A stretch of DNA of 7,004 bases, taken from contig JANWZT010000060.1 of NCBI GenBank assembly GCA_025054515.1, positions 1-7,004 on the forward strand, given 5' to 3'. Both the position numbers and the translations under genes were made by a program. Source of the stretch: Candidatus Caldarchaeum sp. GTDB taxonomy: Archaea; Thermoproteota; Nitrososphaeria_A; Caldarchaeales; Caldarchaeaceae. The notes beneath the pieces were generated by a model. It was not told where the DNA came from. It was given only the letters and a program-made list of their open reading frames with translations, and did no database searches. Positions within the stretch are counted from its first letter, which is position 1, and each line of letters opens with the position of its first letter. This document shows positions 1-5,503 of the stretch, piece after piece.

Positions 1-570
1 CACGGCGAATAAGCCCACCCGAGGCCTTTCCAAAACTTCCACCCTCTCGACTCCGAAAGAAGCCAAAAGAACCGCGTCAGCCATCTTCAACACATGACCT
101 CTTTCAAATAGCCTCTGGCCCGCTTTCACGTCGAAACCTTTCAAATCAACAAACTGCCATGGAGAGGCCGGCGAATCAAATATGACATAATCGCCTTCAA
201 CCGACACGTATTCTTGCGGAACAACAGCGTCTGCGTTGTCCGGCAGATATGCACCCGTTAATATTCGGACGGCTTCGCCGTCGTGCAATTCTATATCCTG
301 CTTTTTCCCCGGGGTACATGTGCCCACGACCCTTAGTTTAACTGGTTTTTCTTTCGTCGCGGCTTGAATATCGGCGGATTTGACTGCATAACCGTCCATG
401 TGGGATGCGTGGTAGGGCGGTAGGTCTTTGTCCGACACTATCGGGCTGTAGAGAACTCTGTCGGCCGCCTCGAAAACTGGGACAGATTCATGCCTGTCAA
501 GCGGCTTCACGTTGGCGAGAAGGAGGTTCTGAGCTTCCCAGATGTTGGTGAATTTTATGATTCGTCGCAA
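1..570 (-). CDS. moeA: MoeA-type molybdopterin molybdenumtransferase, N-terminal part (C-terminus beyond left edge)
   Basis: This is the N-terminal 190 residues of a MoeA-family protein, which inserts molybdate into adenylylated molybdopterin in the last step of molybdenum cofactor synthesis in the cytoplasm. Reading the minus strand from TTG at 570 shows the family landmarks in order. An N-terminal helix (about residues 10-28, WEAQNLLLANVKPLDR) is followed by LPPYHASHMDGYAV at about 50-63, where D59 aligns with Asp59 of E. coli MoeA as I recall it. RILTGAYLPDNADAVVPQE follows at about 102-120, and the visible part ends in RPRVGLF, the usual entry to the molybdopterin-binding domain. The family normally has Ala where this protein has H57 in the SxMDGYA motif. 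No ATG is available, and a TAA at 603-601 bounds the frame. TTG at 570 (alternative TTG at 579) lies about 28 bases from a TATA-like box, which fits a leaderless transcript. GTG at 510 would cut into the conserved helix. It is divergent from xdhC. The C-terminal half, including any fused substrate-binding-protein-like domain, is not visible. Confidence 0.88.
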   Translation of the reverse strand, partial: MRRIIKFTNIWEAQNLLLANVKPLDRHESVPVFEAADRVLYSPIVSDKDLPPYHASHMDGYAVKSADIQAATKEKPVKLRVVGTCTPGKKQDIELHDGEAVRILTGAYLPDNADAVVPQEYVSVEGDYVIFDSPASPWQFVDLKGFDVKAGQRLFERGHVLKMADAVLLASFGVERVEVLERPRVGLFAV

Positions 571-593
571 TTCCTTCAATTTAAGCGATTGGC

Positions 594-603
594 TTATATT
601 TTA
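594..603. promoter_or_regulatory. Shared TATA-like element of the divergent moeA / xdhC promoters
   Basis: The sequence TTATATTTTA reads as TAAAATATAA on the other strand, so it can serve as an archaeal TATA box in either direction. Its centre is about 26 bases before the TTG proposed for xdhC (625) and about 28 bases before the TTG proposed for moeA (570). That is the usual distance between an archaeal TATA box and the transcription start, so both mRNAs would begin at or next to their start codons. Neither start has a Shine-Dalgarno sequence at normal spacing. An inverted repeat TAAGC-GATTG-GCTTA at 582-596 touches the element. The placement is inferred from spacing; no transcript data are available. 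Confidence 0.5.
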
Positions 604-624
604 GCAAAGCTTCTTTTCCCTGCG

Positions 625-1476
625 TTGGACAATTTAACTTTCTACGCGAAAGTTGCCGAATTAATCAACGAGCAGAAAAGGTTCTGCATAGCCACGGTGG
701 TTAAAACAATCGGGCATACATCTGGTAAACTCGGCTCAAAGGCCATCATTTTGGAGGATGGAAGGGGGTTTTTTGGATGGGTGGGTGGAGGATGCGTCGA
801 AACGACGGTTCTTCACGAAGCCATTAAAACGATAAAAGAGGGAAGAAGCCGAACCATTTACCTCGAAATGGAAGATGAGCTACGTGGAACCGGTGTCCCA
901 TGCGGCGGCTCCATGGAAGTCTACCTCGAACCGGTTTTGCCCAAAAAGGAACTCGTCCTGGTCGGCCACGGAGGAATCGTTGAAAGCTTGGCGAAAATAG
1001 GAAAGCTGCTGGACTACCGCGTCGTTGTGGCAGACCCCGACGGAATGTTCAAAGACCCGTCGTCGGTCGACCTATACATCACAGACCCCGACCTAAGGGG
1101 AGTCGAAATATCTTCCAACACAGCGGTAGTGGTTTCGACGATGCATAAACTAGACCACAAATATTTGAAACTTGCCCTCGACGGCGGGGCAAGGTATATT
1201 GGTTTGATCGCCAGCTCAAAAAGGGCTGGAATTGTCTTCGAAACTCTGCTTCGAATCGGTGTTCCGGAGGAAAGTTTGCGGCGAATTTCCTCTCCCGCAG
1301 GCCTTGACATCGGCGCCGAGAAGCCCGAAGAGATTGCTTTGAGCGTTTTCGCCGAGATAATTGCTTTGGAGAAAGGGGGGACTGGCAAGCGCTTGGCTGA
1401 GGTTAAGGCCATCGAAAAAGAATTAAAGGAAATCGTGTCGGATTCTACTGCCGAGAGGGTCGGGCCGGTCTGCTGA
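625..1476 (+). CDS. xdhC: XdhC/CoxI-family molybdenum hydroxylase maturation protein
   Basis: XdhC/CoxI proteins bind the molybdenum cofactor, help give it its terminal sulfur ligand, and load it into hydroxylases such as xanthine dehydrogenase and CO dehydrogenase. From the TTG at 625 the protein has 283 residues. The N-terminal XdhC domain shows ATVVKTIGHTSGKLGSKA at about 23-40, the GWVGGGCVE signature at about 52-60, and CGGSMEVYLEP at about 93-103. A Rossmann-like XdhC_C domain begins with VLVGHGGIVESLAK at about 111-124, with the acid-ended strand VVVADP soon after. It finishes with ARYIGLIASSKR and PAGLDIGAEKPEEIALSVFAEI. The open frame extends back to ATG 490, but those 45 extra residues have no family match and lie over the moeA N-terminus on the other strand. 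A TATA-like box 26 bases before TTG 625 supports the shorter start. The 3' end overlaps coxE tail to tail. Substrate specificity cannot be told from this protein. Confidence 0.85.
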   Translation: MDNLTFYAKVAELINEQKRFCIATVVKTIGHTSGKLGSKAIILEDGRGFFGWVGGGCVETTVLHEAIKTIKEGRSRTIYLEMEDELRGTGVPCGGSMEVYLEPVLPKKELVLVGHGGIVESLAKIGKLLDYRVVVADPDGMFKDPSSVDLYITDPDLRGVEISSNTAVVVSTMHKLDHKYLKLALDGGARYIGLIASSKRAGIVFETLLRIGVPEESLRRISSPAGLDIGAEKPEEIALSVFAEIIALEKGGTGKRLAEVKAIEKELKEIVSDSTAERVGPVC

Positions 1477-2596
1477 AAGGTTTTTTCCCCATGGGCTCGA
1501 GCGCCGTGCCGAAGTAGGTTTTGAACCCTCTGAGGCTTTTTAGCGCGTTCATTCCGGCTAATACGTCGATGTAAGGCATCGCGGTTTCCATTCCGATTGT
1601 CCTTGGCTTAAACCCGGGTTTGTCGGCGTGAGGGTTGATCCACACAATACGCCCGACCATGGTTTTGAGATTTCTCATCGACCTTTCCAGCACTTCGGGC
1701 TCTCCTGTGTCCCAGCCATCGCTCACTATCAAGGCCACGGTACCTTTCCCAACCAGCCCGCGATGTTTCTCGATAAAAGTTGACAAACAGCTTCCTATAC
1801 GGGTTCCGCTACCCCAAATATTCACGTCCCGCGAAATAAGCTCAGCGGCCTTCTTCGGGCCAAAGTACTTCAACAAACTGCTGACTTTCATCAGCTTTGT
1901 GCTGAAAACAAAAACTTCGACAGACACTGTTTGACGGGCTAGAGCATACATCGACTGCATCAAAAACTCGGTGTAGGTGTCCATCGAGCCGCTGACGTCG
2001 AAAATGGCTACCAGCTTACATCTCGTCACCTTCCTCCGCCTCCTCAATACACGCAGTATCTCACCCTGTGTCCGCAGGCTTTGGCGGATAGTTTCACCGA
2101 AATCTATGGGGCCTTTGCTGCTTCTTTCAAACCTCCGCCCGGGAAGCAAGGCCATGCGTCGGCGAAAACGCTTCATCACCCTTTTGCTTTCCCTTAGAAA
2201 GGAGAGCGTCGGTGTTGGCAGGTCTTTTTTCATCAGCACTTCGATCGGGCTGTAGTAAACGGTCATCTGTTTCTGGGTTTCGCGTGAAGTACTGCTTTTT
2301 TCGGTCCTTTTCTGCATGTCAGCCCTCTGACCGGTTTCTTGGCCGTCACGCATCTGTTCGGAAGGCCGTTTCTGTTTCTGCAACTCGTCGAAGATTCTGT
2401 CAAAAATTTCGTAGTCTTCAAGCCTCTTGATCACGCATAGCCGGAGAACCTGCTTCAAATGTTCGACAGACTTTATGGGGGTGAAGCCCAGAGCGCGGTA
2501 GGCGTCAAGAGATTCGGACGTGCCGCATTTTACACCATAGGTCCGCAGTCTTCTCGAAACCTCGGTTACGAGTGAAAGCACTTCGACTGCAGACAT
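1445..2596 (-). CDS. coxE: CoxE-like VWA-domain (MIDAS) protein of molybdenum hydroxylase maturation
   Basis: This 383-residue protein is a VWA CoxE-family member, the partner of the MoxR-type ATPase CoxD. In Oligotropha the CoxD/CoxE proteins are tied to maturation of the CO dehydrogenase active site. The N-terminal helical region (about 1-72) is followed by a hydrophilic, Q/K/R/E/S-rich linker (about 73-112) and a basic segment containing FRRRM and LRRRRK. The VWA domain starts near residue 193. Its metal-binding MIDAS set is complete: D200-x-S202-x-S204 in DVSGSM, T265 in GSGTRIG, and D293 in SDGWDTG. The C-terminal WINPHADKPGFKP and the PYIDVLAGMNALKSL segment are typical of CoxE proteins. 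The ATG at 2596 starts two bases after the coxD stop, so the genes are co-transcribed and probably translationally coupled. GGGA about 10 bases upstream is a weak ribosome-binding site. There is no signal peptide or membrane segment, so it is cytoplasmic. Confidence 0.9.
   Translation of the reverse strand: MSAVEVLSLVTEVSRRLRTYGVKCGTSESLDAYRALGFTPIKSVEHLKQVLRLCVIKRLEDYEIFDRIFDELQKQKRPSEQMRDGQETGQRADMQKRTEKSSTSRETQKQMTVYYSPIEVLMKKDLPTPTLSFLRESKRVMKRFRRRMALLPGRRFERSSKGPIDFGETIRQSLRTQGEILRVLRRRRKVTRCKLVAIFDVSGSMDTYTEFLMQSMYALARQTVSVEVFVFSTKLMKVSSLLKYFGPKKAAELISRDVNIWGSGTRIGSCLSTFIEKHRGLVGKGTVALIVSDGWDTGEPEVLERSMRNLKTMVGRIVWINPHADKPGFKPRTIGMETAMPYIDVLAGMNALKSLRGFKTYFGTALEPMGKKPFSRPARPSRQ
1481..1486 (+). 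terminator. Candidate oligo-T terminator after xdhC
   Basis: A run of six T begins five bases after the xdhC TGA (1474-1476), within the 3' end of convergent coxE. Archaeal RNA polymerase can terminate at T-runs without a hairpin, so this is a plausible transcript end. No strong stem precedes it and the run is short, so the call is tentative. Confidence 0.3.
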
Positions 2597-2598
2597 GT

Positions 2599-3471
2599 TT
2601 ACGCGATTCCCAAGTCTTTTACAACTTTGAGGTCGTCTTCGTTCTTGATAAGACAGGTCAACGTCGAAGACAAAATGGACGGCGTTATTTCCTTGGCCCC
2701 CAACACAGTTAGCGCGTTCGCCCAGTCAAGGGTTTCGGAAATGCCGGGCTTTTTCGTCAACTCGTTCACTTGTCGAAGCCTCTGAACAAAGCCTACCACG
2801 TCGTCGGCAAGCTTGGCCGAAAGATTCGGAACCTTTAGCGATAGAATCCGCCGCTCCTTCTCCGGAGAGGGATACGTAACATATAGGTATAGACATCTCC
2901 TACGCAGGCCGTCGCCAACTTCCCTCGTTCGGTTAGAGGTGATAATCACGACCGGTTTTCTCCTCGCTTTGATCGTTCCGAGTTCGGGGATGGTTACTTG
3001 GAATTCGGCGAGAAATTCGAGTAGAAACCCTTCGAATTCTTCGTCGCTTCGGTCGATTTCATCTATCAACAACACCGGCGGGTTAGGGCCATCGTGAAGC
3101 AACGCCGCCAACAGAGGTCTTTTGAGGAGATATTTTTCGCTGAAAATCTCTTCGCTTATTTCGTCGACTGACTTTTTGTCCTCCAAAAGACGGATGTTTA
3201 TCAATTGCCTCGGATAATCCCATTCATACAGCGCCTGCGAAGCGGTTATGCCCTCATAGCATTGGAGACGTATAAGTTCTGTGTTCAAAAGCTTCGCCAA
3301 AACTTTGGCGACCTCGGTTTTTCCACATCCCGGCTCTCCCTCGATGAGAAGCGGTTTCTCCAGCTTTAGAGCGAGATAAACGGCCAGTGCGAGAGATTCG
3401 TCGGCAACGTAAAGCTCTTTCTCCATCTCTTTGACCAATAATTCAGGGGTCAGGTTTTCCAGCAACACCAA
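2599..3471 (-). CDS. coxD: CoxD-like MoxR-family AAA+ ATPase
   Basis: This 290-residue AAA+ ATPase belongs to the MoxR/CoxD group, which act as chaperones in metal-enzyme maturation. CoxD is required in Oligotropha to build the sulfurated Mo-Cu site of CO dehydrogenase. Landmarks are Walker A GEPGCGKT (45-52), the CoxD-typical RLQCYEGITASQALYEW (about 68-84) and RQLINIR (88-94), Walker B LLIDEID (134-140), sensor 1 in ITSN (N180), arginines at 190-192 in the arginine-finger region, and sensor 2 GISETLDW (243-250). The frame has no ATG. The first codon is TTG at 3471 (GTG at 3468 and TTG at 3465 follow at once), about 25 bases from a TATA-like palindrome, which suggests a leaderless message. 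It is the first gene of a coxD-coxE operon, divergent from coxM. Confidence is high for the family and lower for the exact start. Confidence 0.92.
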   Translation of the reverse strand: MVLLENLTPELLVKEMEKELYVADESLALAVYLALKLEKPLLIEGEPGCGKTEVAKVLAKLLNTELIRLQCYEGITASQALYEWDYPRQLINIRLLEDKKSVDEISEEIFSEKYLLKRPLLAALLHDGPNPPVLLIDEIDRSDEEFEGFLLEFLAEFQVTIPELGTIKARRKPVVIITSNRTREVGDGLRRRCLYLYVTYPSPEKERRILSLKVPNLSAKLADDVVGFVQRLRQVNELTKKPGISETLDWANALTVLGAKEITPSILSSTLTCLIKNEDDLKVVKDLGIA

Positions 3472-3490
3472 AACCTTAGTTGAAACCGCA

Positions 3491-3500
3491 TTTAATTAAA
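3491..3500 (-). promoter_or_regulatory. TATA-like box of coxD-coxE
   Basis: TTTAATTAAA is a perfect 10-base palindrome centred about 25 bases upstream of the coxD TTG at 3471. This is archaeal TATA-to-start spacing and fits a leaderless transcript. Because it is palindromic it gives no direction by itself; the distance to coxD is what assigns it. Confidence 0.5.
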
Positions 3501-3517
3501 CTATAGCCAACTCAACT

Positions 3518-3550
3518 GTGTTGGGGGAAAATTTTTAAGCGAGCCAACAC
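3518..3550. repeat. Inverted repeat bracketing the coxM core promoter (possible operator)
   Basis: GTGTTGG at 3518-3524 is perfectly complementary to CCAACAC at 3544-3550, with 19 bases between them that hold the BRE/TATA-like core of coxM. A further direct copy of GCCAAC lies at 3506-3511, matching 3543-3548. The arrangement would suit a dimeric regulator that blocks the promoter. Arms of seven bases can occur by chance at this scale, so the regulatory role is inference only. Confidence 0.3.
3525..3540 (+). promoter_or_regulatory. BRE/TATA-like core promoter of coxM-coxS-coxG
   Basis: A purine stretch GGGAAAA, resembling the archaeal TFB-recognition element, runs into TTTTTAA. The AT core is centred near 3536, about 26-28 bases before the coxM ATG at 3564. 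Transcription would start at or just before that ATG, and no Shine-Dalgarno sequence precedes it. The element lies inside the spacer of a 7-base inverted repeat described separately. Confidence 0.55.
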
Positions 3551-3563
3551 GTCAAGAGTCTTG

Positions 3564-4439
3564 ATGATTCCGAGAAAATTTGAATATTTCGCGCCGACGA
3601 CCGTCGCCCAGGCTGTTTCCCTGCTGCGCAAATATAAGGACGAGGCGAAAATCCTGAGCGGAGGTATGAGCCTCATCCCCATGATGAAACTCCGTCTCGT
3701 TTCGCCTCAATATGTTATCGACATCAACAACATCAAGAGCCTTAACTACATTAAGGATTCGGGTAGGGTGGTTAGGATAGGAGCGTTGGTGAGACACGCG
3801 GACATCGAGCATTCCCCCGTCATCAGGGAAAAATTCCCGATGATGGTTGACGCCGCGGCCCACATAGCGGACATGCAGGTCCGAAACCTCGGCACATTCG
3901 TTGGCGCCCTCGCACACGCCGACCCGGCGGCCGACTGGCCTGCGTCGGCTTTGGCTTTGGATGCGGAGCTCGTGGCTCAAGGGTCGTCGAAGAGAATTAT
4001 CAAGGCGACTAAATTTTTCAAAGGCCCATTTGAAACCGCTTTGAAGCCGACCGAGCTGCTTGTGGAGGCTTTGCTTCCTGTTCCCAAAGGACCCAAATTG
4101 GGTCAGGCCTACTTGAAGTTCGAGAGGAAGGCTGGAGATTATGCCATCGTCGGCGTTGCGTCGTCCGTTGTGTTGAACGAGAATAACGAATTTGAGAAAG
4201 TTGCTTTGGCTTTGACCGCGGTGAATCCGTTTCCGTTCAGGGCGACGGATGCCGAGCAGCTATTGATCGGGCAGAAGCCAAGTAAAGAATTGATTGAACA
4301 GGCAGCGAAAACGGCGGCCTCCATGTCTGACCCATCGTCGGATTTGAGGGGGTCGGCTGAATACAAAAAAGAGATGGCGAGAGTTTTTACTAGAAGGTCT
4401 TTAAATAAAGCCCTTGAGAGAGCAGGGGTGGCGTTGTAG
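3564..4439 (+). CDS. coxM: CoxM-like FAD-binding medium subunit of a CO-dehydrogenase-type molybdenum hydroxylase
   Basis: The 291-residue product is the flavoprotein subunit of a xanthine-oxidase-family hydroxylase. It accepts electrons from the Fe-S subunit and passes them on from FAD. The PCMH-type FAD domain runs from about residue 1 to 175, with LSGGMSLIPMMKLRL at about 31-45 and VRNLGTFVGALAHADPAADWPA at about 106-127. The CO_deh_flav_C domain follows, starting near YLKFERKAGDYAIVGVA (about 183-199). Counted from ATG 3564, the two FAD motifs and Y193 fall at the positions I remember for Oligotropha CoxM (32-36, 111-114, Tyr193), which supports this start over the TTG directly before it. 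Both motifs depart from consensus: SGGMS for AGGHS/AGGQS and TFVG for TIGG. It is the first gene of an operon with coxS (12 bases downstream) and coxG, and its message is probably leaderless. Family membership is firm; the substrate of the whole enzyme is not. Confidence 0.93.
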   Translation: MIPRKFEYFAPTTVAQAVSLLRKYKDEAKILSGGMSLIPMMKLRLVSPQYVIDINNIKSLNYIKDSGRVVRIGALVRHADIEHSPVIREKFPMMVDAAAHIADMQVRNLGTFVGALAHADPAADWPASALALDAELVAQGSSKRIIKATKFFKGPFETALKPTELLVEALLPVPKGPKLGQAYLKFERKAGDYAIVGVASSVVLNENNEFEKVALALTAVNPFPFRATDAEQLLIGQKPSKELIEQAAKTAASMSDPSSDLRGSAEYKKEMARVFTRRSLNKALERAGVAL

Positions 4440-4443
4440 GAGG
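4439..4443 (+). promoter_or_regulatory. Shine-Dalgarno sequence for coxS
   Basis: GGAGG overlaps the last base of the coxM stop codon and lies eight bases before ATG 4452. It supports that ATG over the adjacent TTG at 4449. It contrasts with the first genes of the transcription units here, which lack such a site. Confidence 0.7.
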
Positions 4444-4451
4444 GATGGTTG

Positions 4452-4991
4452 ATGCCGGCTAAGAGAGCGAAACAAACAGGTAATTCAAAACAGCAGGTTG
4501 TCATCGAAATTAACGGCACCAAATATTCATACGAAGTAGAGCCACGTCTTTTGCTTGTTCATTTCATCCGTGAATACGCAGGTTTGACGGGAACACACAT
4601 CGGCTGCGACACGACCAACTGCGGCGCATGCACGATTTTGATGGAATTCGACGGAAAATGGAAGGCAATCAAATCATGCACATATTTTGCCGTTCAGGCC
4701 AACGGCAAAAGAATTTTGACCATAGAGGGCCTTGCAAAAGGAGACCAGCTCCATCCCTTGCAGAAAGCCTTTTGGGAAAACCATGGCCTCCAATGCGGCT
4801 ACTGCACTCCCGGCATGATCATGGCCGCGGCAGGGTTTTTGATGATGAACCCCAACCCAACCGAAGAGGAGGTTCGGCACGGAATTTCTGGCAATCTCTG
4901 CCGATGCACCGGATACGTTAACATCGTCAAGTCTATTCTCGCCGCCGCGGAGGAAATAAGGTCTTCCGGCAAACCCGTAATCGAGGTTTAG
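4452..4991 (+). CDS. coxS: CoxS-like [2Fe-2S] small subunit of a molybdenum hydroxylase
   Basis: This 179-residue iron-sulfur subunit carries two [2Fe-2S] clusters that move electrons from the molybdenum site to FAD in CoxM. The plant-ferredoxin-like N-terminal domain shows GCDTTNCGACTIL with C52, C57 and C60, and the fourth ligand C76 in IKSC. The helical C-terminal domain shows GLQCGYCTPGM with C115 and C118, and GNLCRCTGY with C150 and C152. Q114 precedes C115, as is usual where this domain contacts the molybdopterin cytosine dinucleotide. All eight cluster cysteines are present, so the subunit looks functional. The first 14 or so residues form a basic polar extension before VVIEINGTKY; there is no twin-arginine signal, so the protein is cytoplasmic. 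Translation starts at ATG 4452 behind GGAGG. It sits between coxM and coxG with gaps of 12 and 3 bases. By sequence alone it could serve a CO, aldehyde, nicotinate or purine hydroxylase. Confidence 0.95.
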   Translation: MPAKRAKQTGNSKQQVVIEINGTKYSYEVEPRLLLVHFIREYAGLTGTHIGCDTTNCGACTILMEFDGKWKAIKSCTYFAVQANGKRILTIEGLAKGDQLHPLQKAFWENHGLQCGYCTPGMIMAAAGFLMMNPNPTEEEVRHGISGNLCRCTGYVNIVKSILAAAEEIRSSGKPVIEV

Positions 4992-4994
4992 CTC

Positions 4995-5450
4995 ATGAAA
5001 CTTGCCGACAAATTCACCGTAGCCGCCGACAGAGAAACCGTTTTCAAATTCATCACCAACCCCGACAGCTTCACCAAGCTCATCCCCGATGTCCAAAAAT
5101 ATGAAAAAATCGACGAAAGAAACTTCAAAGTGGTCTTCAAAATCGGGCTTGGCATGATAAAGGGGACTTTGAACATGGCCTTCAAGATGGAGGAGGTGAA
5201 TGCGCCCGAATATGTCAAAGTGGTCGGCCACGGTTCCGGCATGCAGTCGACTGCAGACCTTGTGCTAAACCTTAAACTCCTTCCCGCAGACGGCGGAACC
5301 GAAGTGGCCTGGGACGCCGACGTCGTGGTCGGTGGGATGGTAGCCAGCGTCGGAAGCAGACTGATGGAATCGACTACAAAATCGAAAGTCCGGGAAATAG
5401 TTGAAGGATTGAAGCGGGAGCTCGAAGGCGGAAAAAAGAAGAAAAAATAG
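4995..5450 (+). CDS. coxG: CoxG-like SRPBCC-fold accessory protein
   Basis: This 151-residue protein belongs to the CoxG / START-like (SRPBCC) group. Bacterial CoxG links CO dehydrogenase to the membrane and is reported to handle the quinone that takes its electrons. The pattern is typical: a first strand MKLADKFTVAADRETVFKFI, the ITNPDSFTKLIPDVQKYEKI region (about 20-40), a central VNAPEYVKVVGHGSG turn (about 68-82), the strand TEVAWDADVVVGGMVASVGSRLM (about 102-124), and a long C-terminal helix. The protein stops in a tail of five lysines just past the domain, with no hydrophobic C-terminal anchor and no Cys lipidation site. It starts three bases after the coxS stop; GAGGT at 4983-4987, inside the coxS end, is its ribosome-binding site. 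Any membrane contact would have to be through the basic tail or a partner, which is inference. The family assignment is good; the role in this organism is by analogy. Confidence 0.85.
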   Translation: MKLADKFTVAADRETVFKFITNPDSFTKLIPDVQKYEKIDERNFKVVFKIGLGMIKGTLNMAFKMEEVNAPEYVKVVGHGSGMQSTADLVLNLKLLPADGGTEVAWDADVVVGGMVASVGSRLMESTTKSKVREIVEGLKRELEGGKKKKK

Positions 5451-5460
5451 TTAACCCTGC

Positions 5461-5472
5461 ATATCTTTAAAG
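5461..5472 (+). promoter_or_regulatory. TATA-like box before EF-2
   Basis: ATATCTTTAAAG lies 10 bases after the coxG stop and is centred about 36 bases before the EF-2 ATG, which would give a 5' leader of about 10 bases. The 53-base gap between coxG and EF-2 has no oligo-T terminator on the plus strand, so some read-through from the cox operon is possible. The box is a guess based on composition and spacing. Confidence 0.4.
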
Positions 5473-5503
5473 CCGAGGCGTAGCGCTAATCGTCGGAACG
5501 GAA

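Noticed and set aside
268..282. Hairpin GACGGC-TTC-GCCGTC as a possible terminator
   Set aside because: It lies inside the moeA coding sequence, encodes conserved-looking residues (DGEAV), and has no T-run after it.
490..624. Upstream extension of the xdhC reading frame to ATG 490
   Set aside because: The 45 added residues show no XdhC similarity and lie antisense to the conserved MoeA N-terminus, whose family motifs continue across this stretch.
2280..2380. Low-complexity charged stretch in coxE as a possible frameshift or insertion
   Set aside because: The frame is continuous and a variable polar linker before the VWA domain is common in CoxE proteins.
3472..3563. Small RNA or riboswitch (such as a Moco-type element) between coxD and coxM
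   Set aside because: The 92 bases are filled by two divergent core promoters, and the proposed leaderless starts leave no room for a structured leader.
3552..3980. Minus-strand open frame of 142 codons inside coxM
   Set aside because: It is antisense to a well-conserved flavoprotein; the composition looks like a shadow and no domain is recognisable.
4674..5231. Minus-strand open frame of 185 codons across coxS and coxG
   Set aside because: It spans two convincing plus-strand genes including their conserved cysteine motifs and has no recognisable family, so it is a shadow.
5242..5255. Perfect 14-base palindrome TGCAGTCGACTGCA
   Set aside because: It is inside coxG coding sequence, and a palindrome of this size is not unlikely by chance in 7 kb. 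No regulatory context is seen.
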